Assembly (NCBI GenBank): GCA_001599715.1
Contig: BCHU01000002.1
Span: 868,001-932,000, forward strand
Direction of reading: 5' to 3'
DNA from: Phaeotremella fagi
Taxonomy: Eukaryota; Basidiomycota; Tremellomycetes; Tremellales; Phaeotremellaceae
DNA length: 64,000 nt
How positions within the stretch are numbered: position 1 is the first letter of the stretch; every line of letters starts with the position of its first letter. Made by a program: the position numbers and the translations under genes. Under the pieces are notes generated by a model. The model was not told the origin of the DNA. It was given only the letters and a program-made list of their open reading frames with translations, and searched no databases. This document shows, in pieces, positions 24,104 through 35,300 of the stretch.

Positions 24104-24484
24104 ATGTCTTCAAAAGAAGATGCAACCAACCAACCATGGAGAGATGAGACTACAGTAAGTCAACTATTATGCTATACACAGCCGAACTCTAACGAAGAGA
24201 TTTAGACAGAACTACTTCGAGCCATGATCGGAATCATTTTACAACACAGACCAGAAATCTATTCTACACCAACTCTTCAATGTGTCTCTCATAATGGTGG
24301 AAGTAGAATCAACAACAAGATGCAATCCATGTTGAAACAATTCGCTAAGACCTATGGTGCTGAACATATCATTGCTGAAGAGGTCGACAAGATGAAAGGT
24401 AGTCGTGGAACTCCAAAGAAAGTTAAAAGGGAGGACGAAAATGGTGGTTCATTGAAGAAGCAAAAGATCAAGGATGAGATTTAG
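24104..24484 (+). CDS. Small array protein B4
   Basis: Family B, plus strand. Leader MSSKEDATNQPWRDETT, phase-0 intron (24155-24206), then TELLRAMIGIILQHRPEIY, TPTLQCVSHNGGSRINNKMQ, MLKQFAKTYGAEHIIAEEVD and a basic tail with TPKKVKRE and KKQKIKDEI. About 110 residues. The match to B2 across the core and NLS-like tail, in the same orientation 1.14 kb away, suggests duplication of a two-gene unit. It converges with B5 (144 bases between stops). Confidence 0.72.
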
Positions 24485-24628
24485 GTGAAAATACGATCTA
24501 TTGGTGGGATTGTACTTTGGATTGGTGCTATGAAAGAAGTTGTTCTGCAAAGAAAAAACGGCAACGTAAATCGAGATTCAAAAATTCATCTCGTCATCAG
24601 ATATAAAGACGATTTCAACGAAACTACC

Positions 24629-25014
24629 CTATTCCTCAGAATCACTCTTAATCTCACTTTTCGAAATACGTCTTTTCTTACTAGGACTAGCACTTTCACT
24701 CTTCCCTCCTCGAGCTCTTCCAGTCTTAGAAATCTCCTCTTTAACGACACCCGCTAAGCCGTAACTTTCAGTGAGTTTTTCAAGGATTTGTCGAATCTTT
24801 TTGTTGATCTTGTCACCACCATTACCCGAAACATGTTCTAGTTCTGGGATAGCGTATAAGTCTGGTCTACTTTGAAGAACTTTAGAAACGATTGATCGGA
24901 TGAGAGTGTTCTACTTTGTTAATCATTGAATGGTTTGACAGATCAATTGATTGATATGACACTTACAGTGTCCTCATCAGTCCAAGATCCGTTGTTCTCA
25001 GTTTTTGGTGGCAT
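24629..25014 (-). CDS. Small array protein B5
   Basis: Last recognised family B copy, minus strand. Leader MPPKTENNGSWTDEDT, phase-0 intron (about 24914-24966), then NTLIRSIVSKVLQSRPDLY, IPELEHVSGNGGDKINKK, IRQILEKLTESYGLAGVVKEEI and a basic tail (RGGKSESASPSKKRRIS) ending at TAG 24629-24631. About 110 residues. The core is intact: W, T before the intron, R...Y..P.L..VS, IN.K, EE. It is nearest to B3 in sequence. It marks the right edge of the array; a tRNA gene lies 620 bases further on. Confidence 0.7.
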
Positions 25015-25633
25015 TTTTCAGTATTGGAATGTGGTATATTTCTGTTGATAAGTTGTGATAACGGAATGAAATCTCACCTCTACGAGACAGTTTTGACGAT
25101 GATGAAGAGAGAAACCAAGTGATGTCGTCTGTTGCTCTTGACCACCAGATGTCTCACCATCAATATGGCTGACCCCTTAGCAACCAAGCTAATCGATCAA
25201 TTCCGCAATGATCCTCCTAATTTGATCGTTGTCGCCAAATCAACTCCACCTTTCTGACAGATCTTTTGTCCAAGCGTCAACTGATCAGTCACTTGTGAAA
25301 CGGCCACTGGTGTGATCTTATTGATAAGCATGAGAGCCAAGGCAGAAAAGATTGAAGCATTTTACGCGGGACAGATTGATCGCCTGGGAAGGAATTTGAT
25401 AAAGTGTCACCATCCATTTCGTCTTTTCTGACAGAGTGTCAAGATACATTTAGTCTTTCCCCAAATCGGACCTAAACATAATTTTCTAGAATGATAGAAA
25501 TAAAAAACATTCGAGAGATTCAGATAGTGAGGAGGAGATACTGTATATTTCAACACAACCGACGTCAACCGAGCAGTCCAACAGAGTCCCGTTGAGATAA
25601 TAACACAAATAGCTTTAACTCAAACATGAACCT
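25015..25633. other. Intergenic region between array and tRNA
   Basis: About 620 bases upstream of B5 and of the tRNA. I looked for a ninth array member and found none of the conserved blocks. AT-rich, no ORF of note. Confidence 0.4.
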
Positions 25634-25731
25634 GAAGGGGTGGGTGAGTGGTTATACCGGTAGATTAGAATTGCTTAATTCTCAATTATCTCCTCCGTTC
25701 GCGGGCGCGAGTTCGAATCTCGTCCTCTTCT
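25634..25731 (+). tRNA. Probable tRNA-Ser (anticodon AGA) with a 17-base intron
   Basis: The acceptor GAAGGGG pairs with CCTCTTC (one G-T). TG is followed by a D-arm GGT-GAGTGGTTAT-ACC, as in class II tRNAs. A long variable arm CCG-TTCG-CGG and a T-arm GCGAG-TTCGAAT-CTCGT follow. The anticodon arm fits GTAGA-TTAGAA...A-TCTCC with anticodon AGA and an intron after position 37. The intron contains AATTCT, able to pair with AGAATT over the anticodon, as in many pre-tRNAs. A run of seven T follows as a Pol III terminator. Oddities: one mismatch in the anticodon stem and T as discriminator base. It could be a decaying copy. Confidence 0.6.
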
Positions 25732-26316
25732 ATTTTTTTGCTCTTTTTTTCTTTCATTGTTCCGCATCTTAGTTTCTCAGAGATGACACACGAACAAGTG
25801 TTGATTTGATGAGGAATCATGGTCTCCTTGAGTTTTTGTAAGCCATTGATAATGTTGTTCAAGAACATACATGGGTTGAGGTCAAAGAAAAGGGCATCGA
25901 GTCATACTTCTGACCGTTGGCTTTGCGTTGAGAAGATTTCAGTCTATCAAATTGTCAAAATAGTGATGATCATTTAGTCGATTCCTCTTGGAATTGAGAT
26001 GTTATCCAGGATGAAGGATCTTTGTAAGCTTACAATTATACGTCTGAGGAAGGAGAGAAGAATTGTGAAATAAGTCTGAATTAACGAGAGTTTACCCCAC
26101 ATTGAGCAACACCTTAACTAACTGGGGTAAATGTTATCTTCGAAGCATTTTTGACCTTTACAATCATTTTTACAGCCTCGAAATAAGCTGATATCAGCTT
26201 TAAAGGCAAGCTAATCCCTTTGGAAAACAGTAGCGAAAACTCCTTTGTATTCACAATGGGTCAACCCGTCGTGATCGATTGACAGAAATCAATCTTGTGA
26301 CAATCGTTAAGTAAAA
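25732..26316. other. Intergenic region
   Basis: About 585 bases with no recognisable gene. Apart from the Pol III terminator at its left edge it appears to be promoter/leader for the next gene. Confidence 0.4.
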
Positions 26317-28836
26317 ATGACAACTCCGTCGAGCTCAAAATCTTTCGATTCTTCAATCGTATCAACTCCAGTATCTCCCCGATCAGAAGGCGATTTTGAA
26401 GCTGTGTCGACAATTGATCCTGATCGCTCAATCGACACCCAACTGGACAATGAGAATGAAAAGGATAGAATTGACTCTGATGATGATAGTCTACGGAGTC
26501 CCATCAAATTGAAGAAGGTCAAAAGTAAGAAACACTCATCGAAGAAACAAAAACATCCTGGGGAGGTCGGAAGGTCGTCTGTACAATGGAAAATCATCTC
26601 AATCCGACTGGGAACGTTATGTAAGTAATTCATCTTAAGAACTTCGTTCTAAGTATCGTCTGACACCCTCAGATCTCTTTCCAGCTTTACTCACCATCCC
26701 AATCTCTCTTCTTCTATCACTACAATTCTCACTTCTAACACCGCTATACAACACCCTCCCGTTAGAAATACACGACTATGGGTTGTTCACAGTATTCACT
26801 CTGATTCCCACCTGGGTATACTGGTCAAGAACGAATCGAGGTTCACCGAAATCAGTAATATCTGCTAGAACATGTTTATCGATCGTAGCGCTGGCTGGTG
26901 ACATATCTGCAGTGGGCGGTAGAATTATTGGAAGCAAGGCTGGAATGGTTTTTGGACCAGAGTTAGGTGCTTTAGCTTCAAGATTCATACTTGGACTTGG
27001 TGTTGTTGGAGGAGGAACGGTTTTTTGCTTGTTGTGTTTTGTGTGTCTGATCAGCATGACTTCTGCTGACGTTTAGGATCACATTTCACCTCTGTCTACG
27101 GTCGAATCGCCTAATGATGGTATAAAGAACATCGTCTCTATCCTGATGAGATCAGCGGGATATTCAGTTTCCATATTTCTTTTGGAGAGATGGATGAGAA
27201 AATTTGTGATTGCTTGGAACCCAGAGAAATTTGTACGTCCGCTCCCAAAGAGTCACAGACTAATATACAGATTTTATCGATATCGCTTGTAATGACACTA
27301 TTGACACTACTCGTTCGAACCTCGACCTCAAACACCCCCTGGTATTCCCAAATCAAAAAGAAGAAACTCCAAAACTTGCTACAACACCTTCCAAACAAAT
27401 CTTCCTCGATCCTCCTATTATTCAGAATCCCGTTGATAATCTTATCACTACGTCAACAAATCTTCTTAAACCCTCTTCCACCGTATCTCACAGCAAACGG
27501 TAATTTACGTATCCTCAATTCAACAAGAAGTTTGACAGGTCAGATCGTAGTTGGTGAAAATTTGCGGGATGGATATAGATTTTTGAGATGTGATCATTCT
27601 ATTTTAGGTGGTCGGTGGATAAGGAGTAATGGTGGGAAAGTTGAATTGGGTGATTCGTGAGTGTTGTTTCTGTTAGGATTAGACTGAATTGAGTACAGGA
27701 TATTCGCTACTTTCCCTTTGCAAGAGGTTGCATTGTTAGCCCATAGGAATAATCCTATTGATTTAGTTGTCGAGATTCCTGATCAGGATGTTTTGGAGTC
27801 TCAAGAAACGGAAAGGGCTCTTATAATGTAAGTCATTCTTCCATTTCATAACTGATAACAGTGGTCTAGGTGTAGGGATAGCTGCAGGGGCATTCTCTAA
27901 AAGAGGTCTATCAGTCGATATAATAGGTTCGTCCAAACCTAGCCACGATCTGACACCCAGAAATCGACCCAGCAGTCACTCAAGCAGCATTCGATTATTT
28001 TGGCTTGAGCACCACACCGATTGAAAGTACGAACGCTCTTGATGGAGCCGTCTTCGTAAGACAGATGTCGGAATCACACAGATCAGATGAAACTTTATCG
28101 AAATGGAGTTATGTGATTCAAGATTGTTTTAGTGGGGGTACGATACCGTCTGAATTGTTTACTTTTGAATTTTGGAATGATCTGAGTGAAATCATGGTTC
28201 ATGACGGTATTGTTGTCATGGTGAGTCTCATTGTTGAGAGATATGAAAATATGCTGATGTGACAAAAACAGAATTTCGTTGGGTTATTGAGATCTAAAGC
28301 GTCTCGTGCTGTACTCGTCACTCTCTTGAGTGTATTCTCACAATGCAGAGCATTCGGTGATCATCTAGAAAAAGAACGAGGTGAAACAGAAATAGTTAAT
28401 ATGGTACGTATCATCTCAAAACTCAATTATTTCCGCAATCGCAAAGCTGACGTGCCACAGGTGGTGTTCTGCACAGTAAGGAATGTGACCCGACTTATGC
28501 TAACACGACGTAGATGGCATATTCACCTCTTTTGACGTTCCGACCACCAACCGTAAAAGATATGTTACGTTCACCGATCAGATCACATGTTTATAGTACA
28601 TTCCATCAGAACGAGATTCGGCTTGATAGCGTTGTTCAAGATTACGATTGGGACGATCAAAAGATGTTATTGCGTAGGGATGAAGTTGGTGAGATGGATC
28701 GATGGCAGATCCAAACTTCTTTAGCTACTTGGAGGGCAATGCAGGATAGTAAGTCTTCCAATATTGATTTAGTCAATTGTCTCTGATGAAGATTTGGGAT
28801 ATAGTCTTGACACCTGAGATGTGGTTGGCATATTAG
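26317..28836 (+). CDS. Membrane protein with a spermidine-synthase-like methyltransferase fold
   Basis: The polar N-terminus (about 100 residues, many S/D/K, including KLKKVKSKKHSSKKQKH) precedes several membrane segments (FPALLTIPISLLLSLQFSLL, GLFTVFTLIPTWVYW, FILGLGVVGGGTVFCLLCF, then LSISLVMTLLTLLV). The C-terminal half has the Rossmann fold of aminopropyltransferases: RILNSTRSLTGQIVVGE and FLRCDHSILGG, then IGLGVGIAAGAFSKRG...VDIIEIDP as the nucleotide loop and acidic end of strand 2, and YVIQDCFSGG. It ends ILTPEMWLAY at TAG 28834-28836. This matches uncharacterised eukaryotic membrane proteins with a spermine/spermidine synthase domain, so substrate use is uncertain. At least eight introns. 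Converges on BDP1. Confidence 0.75.
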
Positions 28837-28901
28837 TGTCTAAGATTCATACAAACACTTTAAGTTATTACGATTTACGATACAACCCTAATGTATACAG
28901 A

Positions 28902-31199
28902 TTACACCTGATCATTATTCATCTCATTCTCAGCAACGTCAGCAGCGACAGGAACCGAAGGTCTTCCGTCCTCATCAAAAACCGCTGTCCCATTAGTGAT
29001 AGCTTTAGCAATCTCCGCATCTTTCTTCGCTTCATCCATCAAAGCCAATTCTCTATCGAAAGGACGTTCAATATCGTAACCAGCTGCTTTGACCAAATAT
29101 TTTTTATCTATAAGTGTGTCAGCTTGTCAACGAAGAGTTCACTTACCAATCGGTTTCCTACGGAAGATAGCAGCTGTTACACCCTCCGAATTCACTTGGT
29201 TCTCACGTACACCTTTTCGTTTTAGTTGTTTAACCGTTCGGCCGGGAAAATAAGCTTTCATCAGAGTATAATTTTCACCGACTTCACCCAGCACCTAGAA
29301 AGATACAATCAATCAGCGAGACAGTATATAATCAGACGGATTTTCACTCACCACATAGAAGAAAGCGGTTTCGTCATCAGACCATTTCTCGCCTCTTGAA
29401 TACTTAGCGAAACTGTTCGTATTGATAAACGTGGTAGCTGAATCGATAACTTCCACCACCCTGCCATCTTCACCATCCATGATCCTCTGTCTTTGTAATT
29501 CCCTTTGTTCTCTGAACCTTTCAATATCAGGTTCAACAGTGATTAAATTACCGTTTTCATCGAGTTGTAAATTATCCTCGTCGTTGGGTTGATCGAAACG
29601 TAATGAAGATAACCCGGCGAATCTTGGATCATCATCCTCTTCCTCGTTATTGTCGTTATTTACGTTTCCATTTTCGTTTCCATTCTCATTATCATCTTCG
29701 TTCGGTGCAACTGCAGCTGCCAATCTTCGTAATTCATCTTCCTCCTCTTCATTAGCTGGTTCAAACAACGGTAAATCCGGAAAGTCCTCTGGTTCACCGT
29801 TATCCATTGGATCACGTTGTTGGTCGTCATTGGGATCATCCTCTAACTGACGATGATGTCTATTTCCTCTTCTATCAGGTGAAGCGGGTGGTGTAATCCT
29901 ATCCGGGTCCATCTCATAAGTCTCCTCCGAATCTGCACTATCCACAGAAACATTATCATCACCTTCATCAATCCTCCGTTGAGCCCTCTCAGCGTTATGA
30001 GCAGCACGCAATTTCCTTCGAATCACTTGTTTCCTTTTCCATAAATTCTGTAGAATCGTAGCCCGCTCTTCCCTTTTCCTAGCTTCCTCCTCTTTCTTGA
30101 ATTGATGTAAACGTAATGTTCTAGCTGATACTCGACCTTCTGAAAGTAACGAGGTAGCCAGTTCACCTATCGTCATTGTTTTAGGATCAACTTCGGCACC
30201 AACCATCTCTTCAGGTTGTTTATCGTCAAGTTCTGGATTTGAATTTGTCAAAAATCTTCGTCGTTTTGGATCAGGTCTGTTGTCCTTCGGTGCACCTCTC
30301 TTACCACGTTTAGGTGCGTTTTCAGAACTTTGTAGATTCTCATCATCATCATCATCCTCGACGACTTTTTTTGTTCTTTTAACTTTCTTTCCCTTCGATG
30401 GTTGGGATTGCGATCGTTCCCTTACTTCATCATCGTCATCCTCGTCTTCTTCATCACCACCAACCCGCTTTTTAGACCCTTTAGGTCGTCCTCTACCTCG
30501 TCGAATTGGTTTCGGTACAGGAGTTGATCCAGGTATAGGTGATATCGAAGAGACAAGAGCAGCGGCTAGAGTGTTAACGGATGGGGGAGGGGATTTCAAT
30601 CTGGAAGGTCCAGCTTCTGCATTGACGGTGGCTATCGCAGGTGGAACACCTGAACTTGAGATGGTAGGTGGAAGACCGGATTGACGAGATGAAACGGTAG
30701 GTGGAATACTGAGACGTGAAGCTGACGCTGACGCTGCAGCTGCAGCAGCTGCTACTAAAGGTGGAAGACCTCGAGATTTAGGTTGAGTCGTAGGTTGAAC
30801 ACTTGGTGCTCGACTCGAACGAGGTGAGGGAGGTACACTAGCGCGAGACATTTCTGGTGTAGCGGATATCGATGGAGGAATAGATTGAGCTTTTTGCGGG
30901 GAAGCGATAACAGTTGGGATCACAGATTGTGTCTGCGTCACAGGTGGTACAGAACTCCGTACTGGTGCAGGAGCAGATGCTGAAACCGGGGCTACAATCG
31001 GTGTCGGTGTCAGTGTTGGTGTCGGTGTTGACTTGGATGGAGTTGCGTCAACGGTTGTCGTAGCTGCTGGAGCAGTCGATGGAATGACCTTTGGAGGAGG
31101 CATCTTGACACTAGGGCTGACGCCTGCATTGGGTTTAACAGGGACAGACGTATTCCGAACTCCAGGTTTTTTGGGTTTAGGCTTGAAGCCCGGATTCAT
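28902..31199 (-). CDS. BDP1: TFIIIB subunit B'' (BDP1)
   Basis: BDP1 completes TFIIIB, the factor that places RNA polymerase III on tRNA and 5S genes. The assignment rests on the extended SANT domain near the C-terminus: SFAKYSRGEKWSDDETAFF...VSENPSDY, then after an intron GENYTLMKAYFPGRTVKQLK. The W-x3-(D/E)T-x2-F and FPGRT-x2-(Q)-K pattern is typical of BDP1. The N-terminal about 230 residues are proline/serine/threonine-rich low complexity with an alanine run. The middle is basic (RRGRGRPKGSKKR) and acidic (EEDEDDDDE). About 725 residues, longer than yeast Bdp1. Only two introns, near the 3' end. Confidence 0.82.
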
Positions 31200-31493
31200 G
31201 GAGGCTATGGTGATGTTAGCAGGTTACCAAGAGGAGAGGTATCGAGGGACCTACAGAATCTCATAGACATTTTGAAAAATGTCTTGTGAGTTAAAGCTGA
31301 AATTGAAATCTACACTTAAAGGTTGTTGTTGTTAAATGCATAGTGGCCAAAATAAAGGAATGGAATATGCCACATGAATTGAAACTCCGTAATACCGATC
31401 TGTTGCTTCCTATTAACGTCTATCTTATTTGGTGATGTTAAGATTGACCATTAACATCCTCACTAATTGACTCATCTTATCATACTCAACACA

Positions 31494-32235
31494 ATGTTAA
31501 GATCGTCAATAACAAGAAGTACAACCTCACTATCACTCTTAATAAAGAGTCAATCATCTTCAACTTCAACCTTATCCCAACCAATCCTACGGAGATTAGC
31601 ATCAACTCAAATCCCAGTCTCTCCAGTCACAGAATCCACAGAAGTTTCACTTCCAAGTTTAACACCTAAAGATATTGATCCCCAGCGTGAGTACCAGTGT
31701 GGTATCATGATGGAACGAAACTTCTGCTCCTATCATGACAACCATTGAGCCCAAACTGACCCTCTAAATCATAGTCGACGGATATCCACAACTACCCTAT
31801 GTCTCTCTACAAAAACGAGAACCCTTCGGATGGTGGGATAGACAAGAGAGAAAGAATTTCGGTGAAGTGGTGAGTCTCCCATCACTCCTTCCTGTAAACA
31901 GCCAAGAAACTGACGAAACCGAAAACAACGTAGATGCACGAAGAAGAAGACGTCCTTGGTATGTGGGGACCAGACGTACACAAGATCCCAGGAAGTTCAG
32001 CTTTACTTCAAGTAAGTCCGTCCCTCCCACCCTCCGCTGTCTTATTCTGTGTGTTGACGAGATGGAAAAACAGTTACTCGGAGCATTCAGTCTAATCGGT
32101 GCATTCGGTTATTTCTTATCTCAAACCAAACCTGAAAGACCCGTTGCTGCTAGATCATATCCATACGGTGGATTGGTGAAAGAATTAGGTGGTCATAACG
32201 CCGCTAGAGCTGAGAGCGAGGACGACGCCGAGTAA
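31494..32235 (+). CDS. Mitochondrial complex I accessory subunit NDUFB8 (ASHI)
   Basis: An accessory subunit of NADH:ubiquinone oxidoreductase in the inner membrane. The N-terminus is a mitochondrial presequence (MLRSSITRSTTSLSLLIK...RRLAST). Conserved blocks follow on separate exons: DGYPQLPYVSLQKREPFGWW, DRQERKNFGE, then HEEDVLGMWGPDVHKIPGS. One membrane span (LLGAFSLIGAFGYFLSQ) precedes a short tail (PYGGLVKELGG). About 180 residues, normal for the fungal subunit. Four exons with introns near 31685-31773, 31868-31932 and 32011-32073. Confidence 0.87.
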
Positions 32236-32347
32236 AGTGTGGTTGGAAGGGTTTGGACAACATTGTACGAGATGCATTTATATCAATGGATACATTTTCT
32301 GTTTTGTGGTCAAGTTGCTATAGTAGATACAAAAATGTCTCTATTTG

Positions 32348-35300
32348 TTACACAGCTCCTCCTCTGCTTCCGCCTCTACTCCTACCTCTCCCTCTACCAC
32401 GTCCTCTGGAACTAGCAGCAGATGAGACTGAAACCTTATCATCATCATCATCGCCATCAGCCACTGATCGACTTTTGGAAACCTTCCTCGAAACCCGTTT
32501 CTTCTTAGGTTCCTCAACACTATCACCATTAGAACTAACCGTCAATCTCCTCTTCCCCGTTCCCCTCCCCTTCGGATCCTCCTCATCCAAACCAACCATC
32601 ATCTCTCCCCATTCAACCCCAACCCCAACCTCACCTCCAGCAACCAAAGCCTCAGCCTCCCTATACTGTTTGATAACCGCCATCAACCTCTTCGAGACGT
32701 TCGCAGTAGTCCTTCGTCGAGGTGCATAATTCCCACTCGAGATTGAGGTATCGAAAAATGGATCGAGGGTCGACTGGACATTTAACGCTCCTACTTTACC
32801 ACGTCTGGCGATCCTTTGCACGATCGGTGTGAGTTCATCGTCAACTTTGGATATTGACCATGAGAGTTCTTCGTGAAGAAATCTGTTTGACTGCTTTAGT
32901 TTTTGGTGTGTCACAACAGACTTACGTTCTCAGAGCTGAAAGTTTTGGGAATCCCCAATGAAATGGTTCCTCAGATTCGTCCGTTTCTGGATACTTGTAT
33001 GCCTCTCTCTAAAGCACGTTAAACGCAACTCTCAATCATTACTCACAACCTGGAAATTTGGCCAATCACCAGATAAGTAGATAGTAGTACCATACCGTTT
33101 TTTCTGTCCTCGTCGTTAACAACCAGCAACAAACCTCCACCCCATGAAACACTCACAAAGCTCTTTTTCCATTTCGTATCACTCTCTTGTGGACTATCCA
33201 AACCCCTCTGAACCTTGATCCACCAATCCTTGAACCTCTCCAACCCATTCTCCCCAGGGAAATTAGCCATGAGTTCCATAGCCACCACAGGTCCAACACC
33301 AGGTAACCCAATCGTATAATCGCTTCCCAGCAGATAAGCCAAACTGATCAATCTATCTCTAGTAAGAGACAGTTCTCTATCTAAATCAGTTGATAGGAAA
33401 CATTCAGCGTATTTGGCGTCGTTGAAGATGTTCTTGAAACATTGTTTACCGCCGAATAGGAACACGTCAGAATCGTCTGTTATTATTCCATCGACTAGGT
33501 TTAATTCTGCTAGTTTCGCGCATTGGGCTTCAGCTTCCATTGGTGCTGTTATGTAGGGTATACCGAAATGACGAAGTAGTGTCTGTTCAGAATTAGCGAT
33601 TGAAACTAAACATCATTACCCCTCACATACCTGAATTTGTGATACCATAGCTTGAGTGATCTCATCAGAATCCCTCAAAGAGACCTTAGCTTGAGAATGC
33701 AAAACTCTAATCTCATCGTCGATCTCAGTCCTGACCTCGTTCAGATCACGATTCTTGATCGAAGCCATAAAACGAGCATAATCGTCCTCTTCAGCAACCA
33801 TGTCCTCAGCTTCCATCGTCCCATCGTTTTCATCCAGATCAACATCGGAAGGTATACTCGCTGCAGAGTCTTCTGTTTGTAAAGGCGGTCGAGTTCTATT
33901 CGGAGAAGGTGATCGAGACCATTCTATTGAATCTGCATCGTCTTCCTTGTCTGATTCGATATCAGTTTCGACAGTAGGTTCTGGCGATGTCTCGTGGATG
34001 CTGGGTTCGTCTTCGACCTCGTCAACGTCTATGGGTTCTGCCACAGGTTCGGGGGAGAAGGGTAACTGCGATGCAGATAAGGAATTTCGAGATAATGGAG
34101 ATGGACGAGTGACGGTGCTGTTTTGTCGCAAGGGTCTGATAGGAGTTGGCGCTATGATGGGTACGACAGCAGGAGTTTTTGAGGTGGAAGCAACGGGTGG
34201 AGGGATAGATCGGATTTCTGGAGTAGAAGTTGTCGACTGACTCATATTTGACGATGTAACCACTGCTGGAGGTACTTCGACGACCCGAGCTTTTGAACTA
34301 GGGATCGGGGATGAAGGTGAAGCCAAGATTCTTGGATCTGGTTTATCGAGAACCGCAGTTGATTTCCTCTCAGAAACTGAGGTTGTTTTGTCTGAACGAT
34401 TTTCCCTTGGCGATGTCAAGACTCTTTCCACCGGTTCTACAATTCGATTTGACGATGAATCATTAGCACCGAAACTATCTGATACAGGTAAATCCTCCTG
34501 CTCCACCAACAACTTATCAAGTTCATTCAAGCTTTCTGAACCCTTTGTGACAGAAGCGGATTGACTGAAATCCGTAATCTCCTCGAAATCGTCCGACTCA
34601 TCAGAGAGTACTTCAGGTTGAGGAGTGGTCCGCTCAGAGGGAACCAAAGACACTTCTTCCATAGATCCGTCTGAATCTGATTCAGATTTTAGGTCGGATT
34701 CAGCGTCAGACTGATCACCACCACCGAATCCATTCTTGTTCCTAGATAAAGCTAAAGCCAAAGCCAACTCAGCATCAGGTTCAATTTCGTCCGAACCGAT
34801 TTCTTCTTGTTGAAGAGCCAACGCTAACGCTTCATCGTTTTTCGTCACTTCTGTTGAATTCGTCAATTCCTCCACTGGATCAAAGAGTGGTTTCTCGTTT
34901 GGTGCTCGTGGTTTACCAAACGGTTTGATGATGTCTAGATTGTTTTTAGATTTTTTGGGTGCGTAACGAGATGCGATGGCTTCTAATATCTCTCTCCTTC
35001 TTTGTTCACGAAGTTGGGCATCGACAGGTGGTCTAGTGTTAGTTGCGTACAATGATAGAACCTACTTGACTTCTTCTATGTCTGAATCTGAAGTATTATA
35101 ATCACCATTACTATCATCGTCATCGTCACCTTCTTCGTTCTTCGGTTCATCATCCACAATAATCGGTTTCTCCTTTGTCCCCTCTCGAATCCCCAAAGCC
35201 CAACCCCCACCCTGATCCTCACCCCGTTTAACCAAAACATATTCTCTATTCCTTTCAGCAGCGATCCTAACCGGAATAGTCAAATGAGCTTTCCCAACCA

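Larger units (their letters stand above)
20464..25014. repeat. Array of eight small paralogues (A1-A3, B1-B5)
   Basis: Eight two- or three-exon genes of about 95-120 codons lie in 4.55 kb. Strand order is A1 -, A2 -, A3 +, B1 -, B2 +, B3 -, B4 +, B5 -. Similarity is clear in protein but not as long exact DNA repeats, so the copies are not recent. The last four fit a convergent pair (B2/B3) duplicated to give B4/B5. No transposon ends or terminal repeats were seen. Confidence 0.75.

Noticed and set aside
20464..25014. Transposon or CRISPR-like explanation for the array
   Set aside because: No transposase, terminal repeats, target duplications or regular short repeats; the copies are protein-level paralogues with conserved introns.
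25634..25731. tRNA-Leu (anticodon TAG) reading of the same tRNA
   Set aside because: The shifted anticodon stem loses most pairs; the Ser AGA model with an intron pairs better.
29650..29850. Plus-strand frame with SSSSS runs
   Set aside because: Shadow of acidic GAA/GAT codons in BDP1.
30280..30684. A 134-codon plus-strand frame inside BDP1
   Set aside because: Serine-run composition is the mirror of acidic/basic repeats in BDP1; no independent evidence.
32253..32729. A 158-codon plus-strand frame over the RAD2 C-terminus
   Set aside because: Antisense of the RG-rich tail; leucine/proline runs are a codon artefact.
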